This document shows, in pieces, positions 1 to 4,346 of a stretch of DNA of 5,120 nt (position 1 is its first letter; every line of letters begins with the position of its first letter). The notes under the pieces are model-generated. The model was not told the DNA's origin. It searched no databases and was given only the letters and a program-made list of their open reading frames with translations. The stretch spans positions 6,987 through 12,106 of the forward strand of contig DUGD01000097.1 of assembly GCA_013331575.1 (NCBI GenBank), written 5' to 3'. Source of the DNA: Candidatus Woesearchaeota archaeon (lineage in GTDB: Archaea > Nanobdellota > Nanobdellia > Woesearchaeales > UBA525). The position numbers and the translations under genes were made by a program.

Positions 1-252
1 CGCGAGGAGATCATCACGATCGAGTACGGAGGAGCGCGTTACCCGAAGGCAGTCGAGTCGAGCCCGCAGCGCCGCATCGACCAAGTCCTCAAGCTCATGA
101 CGCAGACAGCGTTCCAGAAGTCCTTCAAGACGAAAAAGAGCACGGCGGTCGCCCTCGCAGAGGAGATCTCGAACGCGTACTTCGCGAGCCCGAACAGCTT
201 CGTCATCTCGAAGAAACTCGAGCTCGAGCGCCAGGCCGACGCGAGCAGATAG
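1..252 (+). CDS. rps7: Small ribosomal subunit protein uS7, archaeal type (C-terminal 83 residues)
   Basis: This is the C-terminal part of ribosomal protein S7, which binds the 3' major domain of 16S rRNA and organises the head of the small subunit near the E site. The reading frame is open from the window edge to TAG at 250-252, so the start lies upstream. The family signature GGARYPKAVESSPQRRID lies near visible residues 10-27. The last 35 residues (AEEISNAYF...KKLELERQADASR) follow the archaeal/eukaryotic S7 ending rather than the bacterial one; this is the first sign that the DNA is archaeal. In many archaea S7 sits in a str-type cluster before elongation factor 1A. Here no such gene follows, and a T-rich tract comes directly after the stop. 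Confidence 0.95.
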   Translation, partial: REEIITIEYGGARYPKAVESSPQRRIDQVLKLMTQTAFQKSFKTKKSTAVALAEEISNAYFASPNSFVISKKLELERQADASR

Positions 253-260
253 GCAAACTC

Positions 261-287
261 TTTTTTCTTCATCTTTCTCTTTATTCT
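261..287 (+). terminator. T-rich archaeal-type terminator after the S7 gene
   Basis: Nine bases after the S7 stop codon is a run of six T, followed by a pyrimidine tract that is mostly T. Archaeal RNA polymerase terminates on oligo-T stretches in the non-template strand without needing a hairpin, and no hairpin is seen directly before this tract. It is the most T-rich stretch nearby and is well placed to end the ribosomal transcript. The call rests on composition and position only. Confidence 0.6.
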
Positions 288-304
288 TACGGACGCTAGT
301 TACC

Positions 305-544
305 GCGCTGCACATTGCTTCTTCGTAAACGTCAGCAATAGCGCTGCAGTCACTTCGTTCCTTAGCTTGCCTTCTTCGAACGCAAGCTGCCTTGGCGCGC
401 GTCCCGAGGCACGAGTGTTGCAAGCGATTAGCGAGCAACCATGCGAGTGCCGAGACAATCCACAAGTGAATGCGCCGCAGCGCGACGACGAACGACTAAA
501 GGCAGTAGTTGACTACGGATAAGAAGGAGTAGTTGACGACTGCC
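305..544. other. Gene-free region with consecutive inverted repeats; candidate structured RNA
   Basis: The stretch 253-599 has no convincing coding region. Between 305 and 544 several non-overlapping or abutting stems can be drawn. 305-309 pairs with 340-344 and continues as 314-319 with 334-339 after a bulge. 364-370 pairs with 382-388. 388-395 pairs with 404-411 (eight pairs, one G-U). 417-421 pairs with 435-439. 471-475 pairs with 480-484. 501-516 pairs with 529-544. The series would suit a folded non-coding RNA or a structured leader. I see no tRNA, SRP RNA or RNase P RNA signature and no clear promoter before 300, so class and strand are undecided. Short stems can arise by chance in GC-rich DNA; only the last one is clearly beyond that. 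Confidence 0.35.
501..544. repeat. Long imperfect inverted repeat (16-position stem, 12-base loop) upstream of lspA
   Basis: Bases 501-516 (GGCAGTAGTTGACTAC) pair with 529-544 (GTAGTTGACGACTGCC). There are 13 Watson-Crick pairs, two G-U pairs and a single A/G mismatch, around a purine-rich loop GGATAAGAAGGA. The same element also appears as a direct repeat AGTAGTTGAC at 504-513 and 528-537. It ends about 18 bases before the BRE/TATA element of lspA. It is therefore outside the expected lspA transcript and could be either the 3' hairpin of an RNA made from the upstream region or a DNA site for a dimeric regulator. Confidence 0.65.
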
Positions 545-561
545 GAGGACGATACTCAAGC

Positions 562-573
562 GCGAAAATATTA
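562..573 (+). promoter_or_regulatory. BRE/TATA-like promoter of lspA
   Basis: GCGAAA followed by ATATTA gives a BRE-plus-TATA pattern centred near 569, about 30 bases before the lspA ATG. Archaeal transcription normally starts about 25 bases past the box, so the transcript would begin near 594-600 with little or no leader. A GGAG at 592-595, four bases before the ATG, would serve as a ribosome binding site only if transcription starts slightly earlier. Confidence 0.55.
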
Positions 574-599
574 AGAAGAGGAGCAGACGACGGAGCGCT

Positions 600-1172
600 A
601 TGACGAAGAAGCACGCGAAAGAGGCATCGAGGCACGCGACGAAGACAGCGGTCTCGAGAACGACGAAGAAGGAGAAGACGACTGAAAAGCAGACAACGAA
701 GCAAAAAACGCCAATTCTCTTCTGGCCGTTCGGCGTTTTCGGATTCGCACTCTTGCTCTTCCTCGACCAATACACCAAGTCTGCGATACGCACGGCACTC
801 GCGCAAGGACGAGAGATCGACATCATCGCATTCATCAAGTTCACATACGTGCAGAACACCGGCGCGGTCTGGGGCAGCATCCCGGATACGAACGCGTACC
901 TCGTATGGCTCTCCGTCATCGCGTTCGGACTGCTCATCTTCTTCTACGACCAGTTCAAGACGACGTTCGAGAAGATAGCGTACACGCTGCTCCTCGTCGG
1001 GCTCTGGGGCAACATGCTCGACCGCGTGCTCTACGGCCACGTCGTGGACTTCATCAGCGTCGGATGGTGGCCGGTCTTCAACATCGCGGATAGCTGCATC
1101 ACCGTCGGCATCACGATCTATATCCTGGAGGCATTGCGGCAATGGCGGCAACGCCGGACGGTGAACGCATGA
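600..1172 (+). CDS. lspA: Lipoprotein signal peptidase (signal peptidase II), LspA family
   Basis: LspA is an intramembrane aspartic protease that cleaves lipoprotein signal peptides just before the lipidated cysteine. All family blocks are visible in the 190 residues: D56-Q-Y-T-K60 after the first membrane helix; QNTGAVWG (N86, G88); GNxxDR (N138, D141, R142); VVDF (D150); and FNIADS (N161, D164). D150 and D164 match the catalytic aspartate pair of the bacterial enzyme. The loop between them is the short GWWPVFN form also common in bacteria. Helices lie near 40-56, 97-116, 124-141 and 164-181. Residues 1-37 are an unusual Lys/Thr/Arg-rich cytoplasmic extension. There is no other ATG before the first helix, and the TATA spacing supports this start. 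The gene heads a tight operon, overlapping the next gene by ATGA. LspA is not typical of archaea, so transfer from bacteria is plausible (inference). Confidence 0.93.
   Translation: MTKKHAKEASRHATKTAVSRTTKKEKTTEKQTTKQKTPILFWPFGVFGFALLLFLDQYTKSAIRTALAQGREIDIIAFIKFTYVQNTGAVWGSIPDTNAYLVWLSVIAFGLLIFFYDQFKTTFEKIAYTLLLVGLWGNMLDRVLYGHVVDFISVGWWPVFNIADSCITVGITIYILEALRQWRQRRTVNA
1160..1164 (+). promoter_or_regulatory. Ribosome binding site deciding the start of the second operon gene
   Basis: GGTGA, complementary to the archaeal 16S rRNA 3' end, lies four bases before the ATG at 1169 and inside the end of lspA. It favours this ATG over the in-frame ATG at 1142, which lies further inside lspA and has no such site. 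Confidence 0.6.
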
Positions 1173-1495
1173 CAAAGAACAGCACCATCTCCCCACTAGA
1201 GTACATCGTACTTATCGACAAAACCGCACGCACTGTCGTCGATGTCTGCGAGGTGCATTACAAAGGCACCGGCACCATGAGCCCTAGTCATTATGTGTGG
1301 CACAAAATCAAGACGTTCGTCAAACCAAGCGCTGCAGAATCATACTATCAATCGGTACTCGATCCCGCGAACGAAGAATGCATCTACTATGAACCCTCTG
1401 GCGTGAAAAGGACATACGAGATACGCCCGACAGACGAGCGTAACATTCAAAACTGGCGCGACGCCGCAATACAAAAGCAACGGATCGAGTGGTAA
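1169..1495 (+). CDS. Uncharacterised 108-residue protein in the lspA operon
   Basis: I do not recognise this protein. It starts at an ATG overlapping the lspA stop as ATGA, with a GGTGA site upstream, so translational coupling to lspA is likely. The sequence has no signal peptide or membrane segment and should be cytoplasmic. Residues 10-30 (EYIVLIDKTARTVVDVCEVH) look like two beta strands around a turn. Residues 40-65 are rich in aromatic and charged residues (HYVWHKIKTF). The end is polar, with several Trp and Arg residues. Two cysteines (27, 71) are not arranged as a metal site. Seven bases after its stop the next operon gene begins. Codon choice is more A-ending than in lspA or sppA. The operon position suggests work connected with the neighbours, but no function can be assigned. 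Confidence 0.8.
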   Translation: MTKNSTISPLEYIVLIDKTARTVVDVCEVHYKGTGTMSPSHYVWHKIKTFVKPSAAESYYQSVLDPANEECIYYEPSGVKRTYEIRPTDERNIQNWRDAAIQKQRIEW

Positions 1496-1501
1496 TCAGG
1501 G

Positions 1502-2122
1502 ATGGCAACGCTCAACAACCTGCTCGATAGCATCTCCACATCGAAACAGATAGCAGTCGTCGGACCAAACTGCCGCGTCACCGATGACGCGACAGCGCTC
1601 TACCTCGCTGCACGGCTCTATGGCAAGAGCGGCGATCTCTACATCTACGACAAGATGCCGCACAGCGAGAACCACAGCCACGGCAACATCATCTCATATC
1701 TGAGCGACATGATTGAATGGGCCAGCAAGATACCCCTCAAGGCGCCCGAAGTGCAGGAAATGAATATGCTCACCACGAGAGTGAATGGTGGATTTCTCGA
1801 TGCCATCATCGACAACAACACTGCGAAATGCATTCTCAACACGCCCGAACGCGGCAAGGTATCATACGCTCGAAACGCGAAACGGCTCACGCAGTCATAT
1901 CATGGCTTATTATGTAAAGGTGGGAGCGTCATCTTCATCTACCATCCCGGATTCTGGGATTGGGGGATGCACGCACTCGTTGATGAACTCGAGCGACATA
2001 AGGGCTTCGAGATAACTGCTCGCGCAGAGTACGAGGACACGCTACGCATCCACGCAAAAAAGAAGAGCTACCGCTTCGGCTCCGGCGTGATAATGCAAGC
2101 TGTGACCGCGATGCGCACTTAA
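1502..2122 (+). CDS. Rossmann-fold protein resembling a class I SAM-dependent methyltransferase
   Basis: This 206-residue protein is the third gene of the lspA operon. The strand pattern suggests a class I methyltransferase fold. A first strand QIAVVGPN (16-23) is followed by a helix. A second strand DLYIYD (45-50) ends in an acidic residue, where the family binds the SAM ribose. A strand FLDAIIDN (98-105) follows, and KGGSVIFIYHPG (139-150) fits the strand 5 region, where L-x-x-GG is typical. The usual glycine-rich motif I (GxGxG) is replaced by GPNCR, so it may be an inactive or divergent member, or another nucleotide-binding Rossmann protein. No membrane segment is seen. The ribosome binding site is weak (GTGGTA about nine bases upstream). 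The stop shares the palindrome TTAA with the stop of the facing gene. The fold call is by eye and only moderately sure. Confidence 0.75.
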   Translation: MATLNNLLDSISTSKQIAVVGPNCRVTDDATALYLAARLYGKSGDLYIYDKMPHSENHSHGNIISYLSDMIEWASKIPLKAPEVQEMNMLTTRVNGGFLDAIIDNNTAKCILNTPERGKVSYARNAKRLTQSYHGLLCKGGSVIFIYHPGFWDWGMHALVDELERHKGFEITARAEYEDTLRIHAKKKSYRFGSGVIMQAVTAMRT

Positions 2123-2481
2123 TCGAACAGGCGCAGATTCTTCTCATTGTGCACGGTACAAGGCGTGCCGGCATATTGCGCCACAGTCGGCCCGACGAAC
2201 TCCGCACCGTATAGGTTGTAGAGCACGTTCATGAGATCAGCAGCGTCGCGAAGTTCGAGATCGATCCTGTCGCCGATGTGCAATGGTTGATGGGAACGCA
2301 TAGCGAGTTCATGCAGATCATAGAATTCCCCACGGGGGCTGAGGACACCGTGCACGCTCAGCGGATCCAAGAGCGGGGGCTGCGGAGTGATGACCGTCCA
2401 ACCGTTGTGTTCGTATGCGCGCACGCATCTCTCGAGTTCAAGCTCTGTTTTCCCGATATCAAAAAATTGCAGATTGGACAT
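2119..2481 (-). CDS. Uncharacterised 120-residue protein, convergent orphan
   Basis: I do not recognise this protein. The ATG at 2481-2479 is chosen because a good GGTGA site lies five bases upstream; an in-frame GTG at 2490 overlaps that site and is therefore unlikely. A TATA-like box further upstream fits a short leader. The product is acidic and soluble, with no signal peptide or membrane helix. Residues 5-27 include a likely amphipathic helix (TELELERCVRAYEH). The middle has PQPPLLDPLSVHG, and residues 70-92 (GDRIDLELRDAADLMNVLYNL) suggest a strand followed by a helix. A plus-strand frame covers part of the same DNA (2278-2571), but the minus frame has the promoter, ribosome binding site and tidy convergent end. 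It is transcribed alone, opposing the lspA operon. Confidence 0.7.
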   Translation of the reverse strand: MSNLQFFDIGKTELELERCVRAYEHNGWTVITPQPPLLDPLSVHGVLSPRGEFYDLHELAMRSHQPLHIGDRIDLELRDAADLMNVLYNLYGAEFVGPTVAQYAGTPCTVHNEKNLRLFD

Positions 2482-2486
2482 GACAC

Positions 2487-2491
2487 TCACC
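2487..2491 (-). promoter_or_regulatory. Ribosome binding site of the 120-residue orphan gene
   Basis: On the minus strand GGTGA lies five bases before the ATG at 2481. It fixes the start three codons inside the longest possible frame and shows that this gene, unlike most first genes here, has a leader. Confidence 0.6.
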
Positions 2492-2515
2492 CTACATCAC
2501 AACACGGAATCGTAC

Positions 2516-2530
2516 TATTAATACTTTTCG
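2516..2530 (-). promoter_or_regulatory. BRE/TATA-like promoter of the 120-residue orphan gene
   Basis: Read on the minus strand, CGAAAAG followed by TATTAATA is a good BRE/TATA pattern centred near 2520. A start about 25 bases on, near 2494, gives a leader of roughly 13 bases that just includes the GGTGA site. The TATA octamer is itself palindromic. Confidence 0.5.
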
Positions 2531-2608
2531 AGAAGGAAGAGCACTTCGCATCACTCAATGCCACGACGTAACCACCATACAGCGCGCCGGCAAGAAACAC
2601 AGTTAATA

Positions 2609-2624
2609 ACTACTTTAAAGTAGT
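2609..2624. promoter_or_regulatory. Perfect 16-bp palindrome, candidate operator
   Basis: ACTACTTTAAAGTAGT is a perfect inverted repeat without spacer. It ends seven bases before the BRE/TATA of the 239-residue membrane protein, in the region between two divergent genes. A second, odd-length near palindrome AGTTAATAACT (2601-2611) abuts it. Size, symmetry and placement are typical of sites bound by dimeric helix-turn-helix regulators. The bound protein is unknown; the location just upstream of the BRE would suit either activation or repression. Confidence 0.5.
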
Positions 2625-2631
2625 ATATTCA

Positions 2632-2646
2632 CGAAACATTTATATA
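2632..2646 (+). promoter_or_regulatory. BRE/TATA promoter of the 239-residue membrane protein
   Basis: CGAAACA followed by TTTATATA is close to the archaeal BRE/TATA consensus. The box centre is about 27 bases before the ATG at 2670. The bases just before the ATG (CACCACCCC) hold no ribosome binding site, so the mRNA is probably leaderless. Confidence 0.7.
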
Positions 2647-2669
2647 GCGCCCGGCATCACCACCACCCC

Positions 2670-3389
2670 ATGAGCCCGATCCACATCAACCTACTCAAAG
2701 ATAATAGACCACCCAAACAAACTACAGTTTACATACCGCAACCAGAGTACCCGACCAAGGAAGGTATCGAACGCGTTGCCAGAGAGGAGCCGAATAACGG
2801 AATATACGTAACCGCAGCCAAACGCATTGTCGAAGGACATAGCCTACAGACAACGCCCGCATACATAATGAGCCAAGCAAAAGCTCTGGCCTTCGGCGGA
2901 GCCATAGCATCGGCAGCAGGTTACGCGCTAGGTTATGTCGCGAGCGGCGGAGACCACCCGTACGCAGTCGATGCAATGAGACAGACGCTCGTAGCCTACA
3001 CCACATCAGCGACGATAGTTACAGCACTTGGAGAGGCAACGATCGCTCACAGTCGAAGAGCCCTTTTCCGCGGTAAAACAGTAACCCCTCAAAACACAGT
3101 TGACTTACGCCAAAGCTTGGTTAATCTAATGGTAGAAAACAATATCAAAAAAGCAGCGCACCCTATAAGAAACACAATCTACTCAGGCACAGCAGGAGCC
3201 CTCACATGGGGCGCATGCGCATGGCTCGTGAACCAAGCAACAGACATGCAACTCAATTATGCACTCTGCATGAGCGCTGGCGGGATCGTAGGTAGCGGAT
3301 TCGCTGCAGCAGAGAACATCAAAGGGAACAAACGGAGAATCCGCGCTCTCGCAACACCCACCGCAGAAGATGCAGCCAAAACGACCTAG
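2670..3389 (+). CDS. Uncharacterised four-helix membrane protein with two similar halves
   Basis: I do not recognise this 239-residue protein. The first 65 residues are polar and probably cytoplasmic, with proline-rich turns. Two pairs of small-residue-rich hydrophobic segments follow: about 71-92 and 105-126, then 169-188 and 196-214. Each pair is followed by a basic stretch ([10 protein letters not shown] at 127-136, [12 protein letters not shown] at 216-227). The segments are full of Gly and Ala ([20 protein letters not shown]), which allows close helix packing. The repeated layout suggests an internal duplication. Codon choice is clearly more A- and T-rich (ATA, TTA, AAA) than in aIF1A or sppA, which may mean low expression or recent acquisition. 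The start follows from a strong TATA box and a leaderless layout. It is a single-gene unit with a palindrome upstream, and its stop codon overlaps that of aIF1A. Confidence 0.8.
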   Translation: MSPIHINLLKDNRPPKQTTVYIPQPEYPTKEGIERVAREEPNNGIYVTAAKRIVEGHSLQTTPAYIMSQAKALAFGGAIASAAGYALGYVASGGDHPYAVDAMRQTLVAYTTSATIVTALGEATIAHSRRALFRGKTVTPQNTVDLRQSLVNLMVENNIKKAAHPIRNTIYSGTAGALTWGACAWLVNQATDMQLNYALCMSAGGIVGSGFAAAENIKGNKRRIRALATPTAEDAAKTT

Positions 3390-3724
3390 AACTCGTTCAT
3401 GTCGTCGAGCTTCGAGAGGAAACCGTTCTTCTTGAGCCAGTTGACCTGGACGGGCTTGTACTTGAAGAGGATATCGCCCTTCGAGTCGCCCTCGAACTCC
3501 CACGGCTCGATGAGCACGATATCGTTCTCGCGCACCCAAAGCTTGCGCTTGAGGCGACCAGGGATGCGGCAGATACGCGTCTTGCCATCAAGGCAACGGA
3601 CCGTGCAGCGGCTCGCGCCGTTACGCTGCTCCAAAAGCCCGAGAATCTCGCCTTCGCGCGGACCACGCACTCTTGCGAGATCTTCGACCTGTTGCTCCTC
3701 CGGAGAGAGCTTCTTGCGTTCCAT
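3386..3724 (-). CDS. eif1A: Translation initiation factor aIF1A
   Basis: aIF1A is the archaeal counterpart of eukaryotic eIF1A and bacterial IF1. It binds the A site of the small subunit and helps place initiator tRNA and mRNA. The 112 residues match the family along their length. A charged N-terminal tail leads into [12 protein letters not shown] (18-29). The S1-like OB fold includes [15 protein letters not shown] (36-50), [18 protein letters not shown] (53-70) and [16 protein letters not shown] (74-89). A C-terminal helix includes [10 protein letters not shown] (94-103). ATG 3724-3722 is preferred over a TTG three codons earlier because a TATA box sits about 27 bases upstream, so the mRNA is leaderless. 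It is divergent from the RDD gene and convergent with the 239-residue gene, sharing CTAG as a stop on both strands. Confidence 0.96.
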   Translation of the reverse strand: MERKKLSPEEQQVEDLARVRGPREGEILGLLEQRNGASRCTVRCLDGKTRICRIPGRLKRKLWVRENDIVLIEPWEFEGDSKGDILFKYKPVQVNWLKKNGFLSKLDDMNEF

Positions 3725-3747
3725 AAGAAACAAAGAGCTACCGGTGG

Positions 3748-3755
3748 TTTATATA
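3748..3755 (-). promoter_or_regulatory. TATA box of the aIF1A gene
   Basis: On the minus strand TATATAAA is centred about 27 bases before the aIF1A ATG, with no ribosome binding site between. This fits a leaderless, well-expressed housekeeping transcript. The divergent RDD promoter lies about 40 bases away. Confidence 0.7.
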
Positions 3756-3789
3756 GCTATGCGTGGCGACGAACAAGGTGAGGGCAACA

Positions 3790-3797
3790 CATAAAAG
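3790..3797 (+). promoter_or_regulatory. TATA-like box of the RDD-family gene
   Basis: CATAAAAG is centred about 26 bases before the ATG at 3820. The bases between hold no ribosome binding site, suggesting a leaderless mRNA. This supports the ATG at 3820 over an in-frame GTG at 3763, which lies upstream of the box. Confidence 0.5.
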
Positions 3798-3819
3798 TAA
3801 CCCGCAGTGCCCGAACGCC

Positions 3820-4302
3820 ATGGACGATTACCAGCACCTTCTACGGCCCAGGACCTCAGTCATAGTGCAGGACGCAGGACTCTGGCGGCGCATGGGCGCG
3901 TTCATCATCGACATACTCATCATCGACATTTTCGTGACGGCACCTATGACACCGGTGTTCGAACCGATGCTGCGACGCATGCAGGAGAGCACCGTCACGA
4001 CCATGACCTACACGAACATGGAGCTCGCAGCGGTGCTGCTCATATTCACTATCGCTTGGATCTATTTCTCGCTCTTCGAGTACTTGCTGGGGCAGACGCC
4101 GGGCATGATGCTCATGCGCCTGCGCGCGCAAGGACCGCGCGGCATCACGCATATGCTACTACGCAACAGCTTCCTCTTACCGTTTTTCCCATTCATCATA
4201 CTCTGGGCGATCGAGCCCTTCGCGATAGGATTCTGGCGCCGCAGCGTGCTCGAACACATCACCGGGACGCGCACCGTGCACGAACAACACATCATCGCAT
4301 AG
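3820..4302 (+). CDS. RDD-family integral membrane protein
   Basis: The RDD family comprises small membrane proteins named after conserved Arg and Asp residues; some members have been linked to ion or solute transport, but most have no known role. The 160-residue product shows the family start LWRRMGAFIIDILIID (21-36), with R23/R24 and D31/D36 in the first helix, and the second block EYLLGQTPGMMLMRLRAQG (87-105), where E-x(3)-G-x-TPG-x(3)-R-L is characteristic. A final arginine-containing helix region RNSFLLPFF...WAIEPF follows. Helices are near 27-45, 68-90 and 116-136. The family's usual third Asp region is less clear here. The gene is first in a forward unit with sppA 44 bases downstream, so co-transcription is likely. 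Substrate and function cannot be given. Confidence 0.85.
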   Translation: MDDYQHLLRPRTSVIVQDAGLWRRMGAFIIDILIIDIFVTAPMTPVFEPMLRRMQESTVTTMTYTNMELAAVLLIFTIAWIYFSLFEYLLGQTPGMMLMRLRAQGPRGITHMLLRNSFLLPFFPFIILWAIEPFAIGFWRRSVLEHITGTRTVHEQHIIA

Positions 4303-4337
4303 AGAAAATCCTCAGATAACAATCATCACATTCACAC

Positions 4338-4342
4338 AGGTG
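4338..4342 (+). promoter_or_regulatory. Ribosome binding site of sppA
   Basis: AGGTG lies four bases before the sppA ATG at 4347. The presence of a Shine-Dalgarno site and lack of a convincing TATA box in the 44-base gap suggest sppA is translated from a transcript that begins before the RDD gene. Confidence 0.6.
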
Positions 4343-4346
4343 GCAC

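Noticed and set aside
364..388. Possible tRNA T-arm because of a TTCGAA core on the minus strand
   Set aside because: The loop would be 11 bases rather than seven, and no anticodon or acceptor stem can be drawn around it.
441..512. Tiny 23-codon plus-strand frame in the intergenic region
   Set aside because: It has no ribosome binding site, is basic low-complexity, and lies inside the run of inverted repeats.
504..537. Direct repeat AGTAGTTGAC as a CRISPR or att-like repeat
   Set aside because: There are only two copies, 14 bases apart, and both are explained as the two arms of the inverted repeat at 501-544.
428..1196. Two long minus-strand open frames (428-937 and 513-1196) opposite lspA
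   Set aside because: They lie antisense to a clearly conserved LspA and have low-complexity Arg/Ser/Glu-rich products with no promoter or ribosome binding site, so they are by-products of codon bias in lspA.
2278..2571. 97-residue plus-strand frame opposite the 120-residue orphan
   Set aside because: It has no ribosome binding site or TATA box. The minus frame has both and ends neatly against its neighbour. Some doubt remains because neither product is recognised.
3399..3794. 131-residue plus-strand frame opposite aIF1A
   Set aside because: aIF1A is unmistakable on the other strand along this whole stretch.
3807..4319. 170-residue His/Arg/Ala-rich plus-strand frame overlapping the RDD gene
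   Set aside because: Its composition is that of an out-of-frame reading of a GC-rich gene, and the overlapping frame carries the RDD signature and membrane helices.
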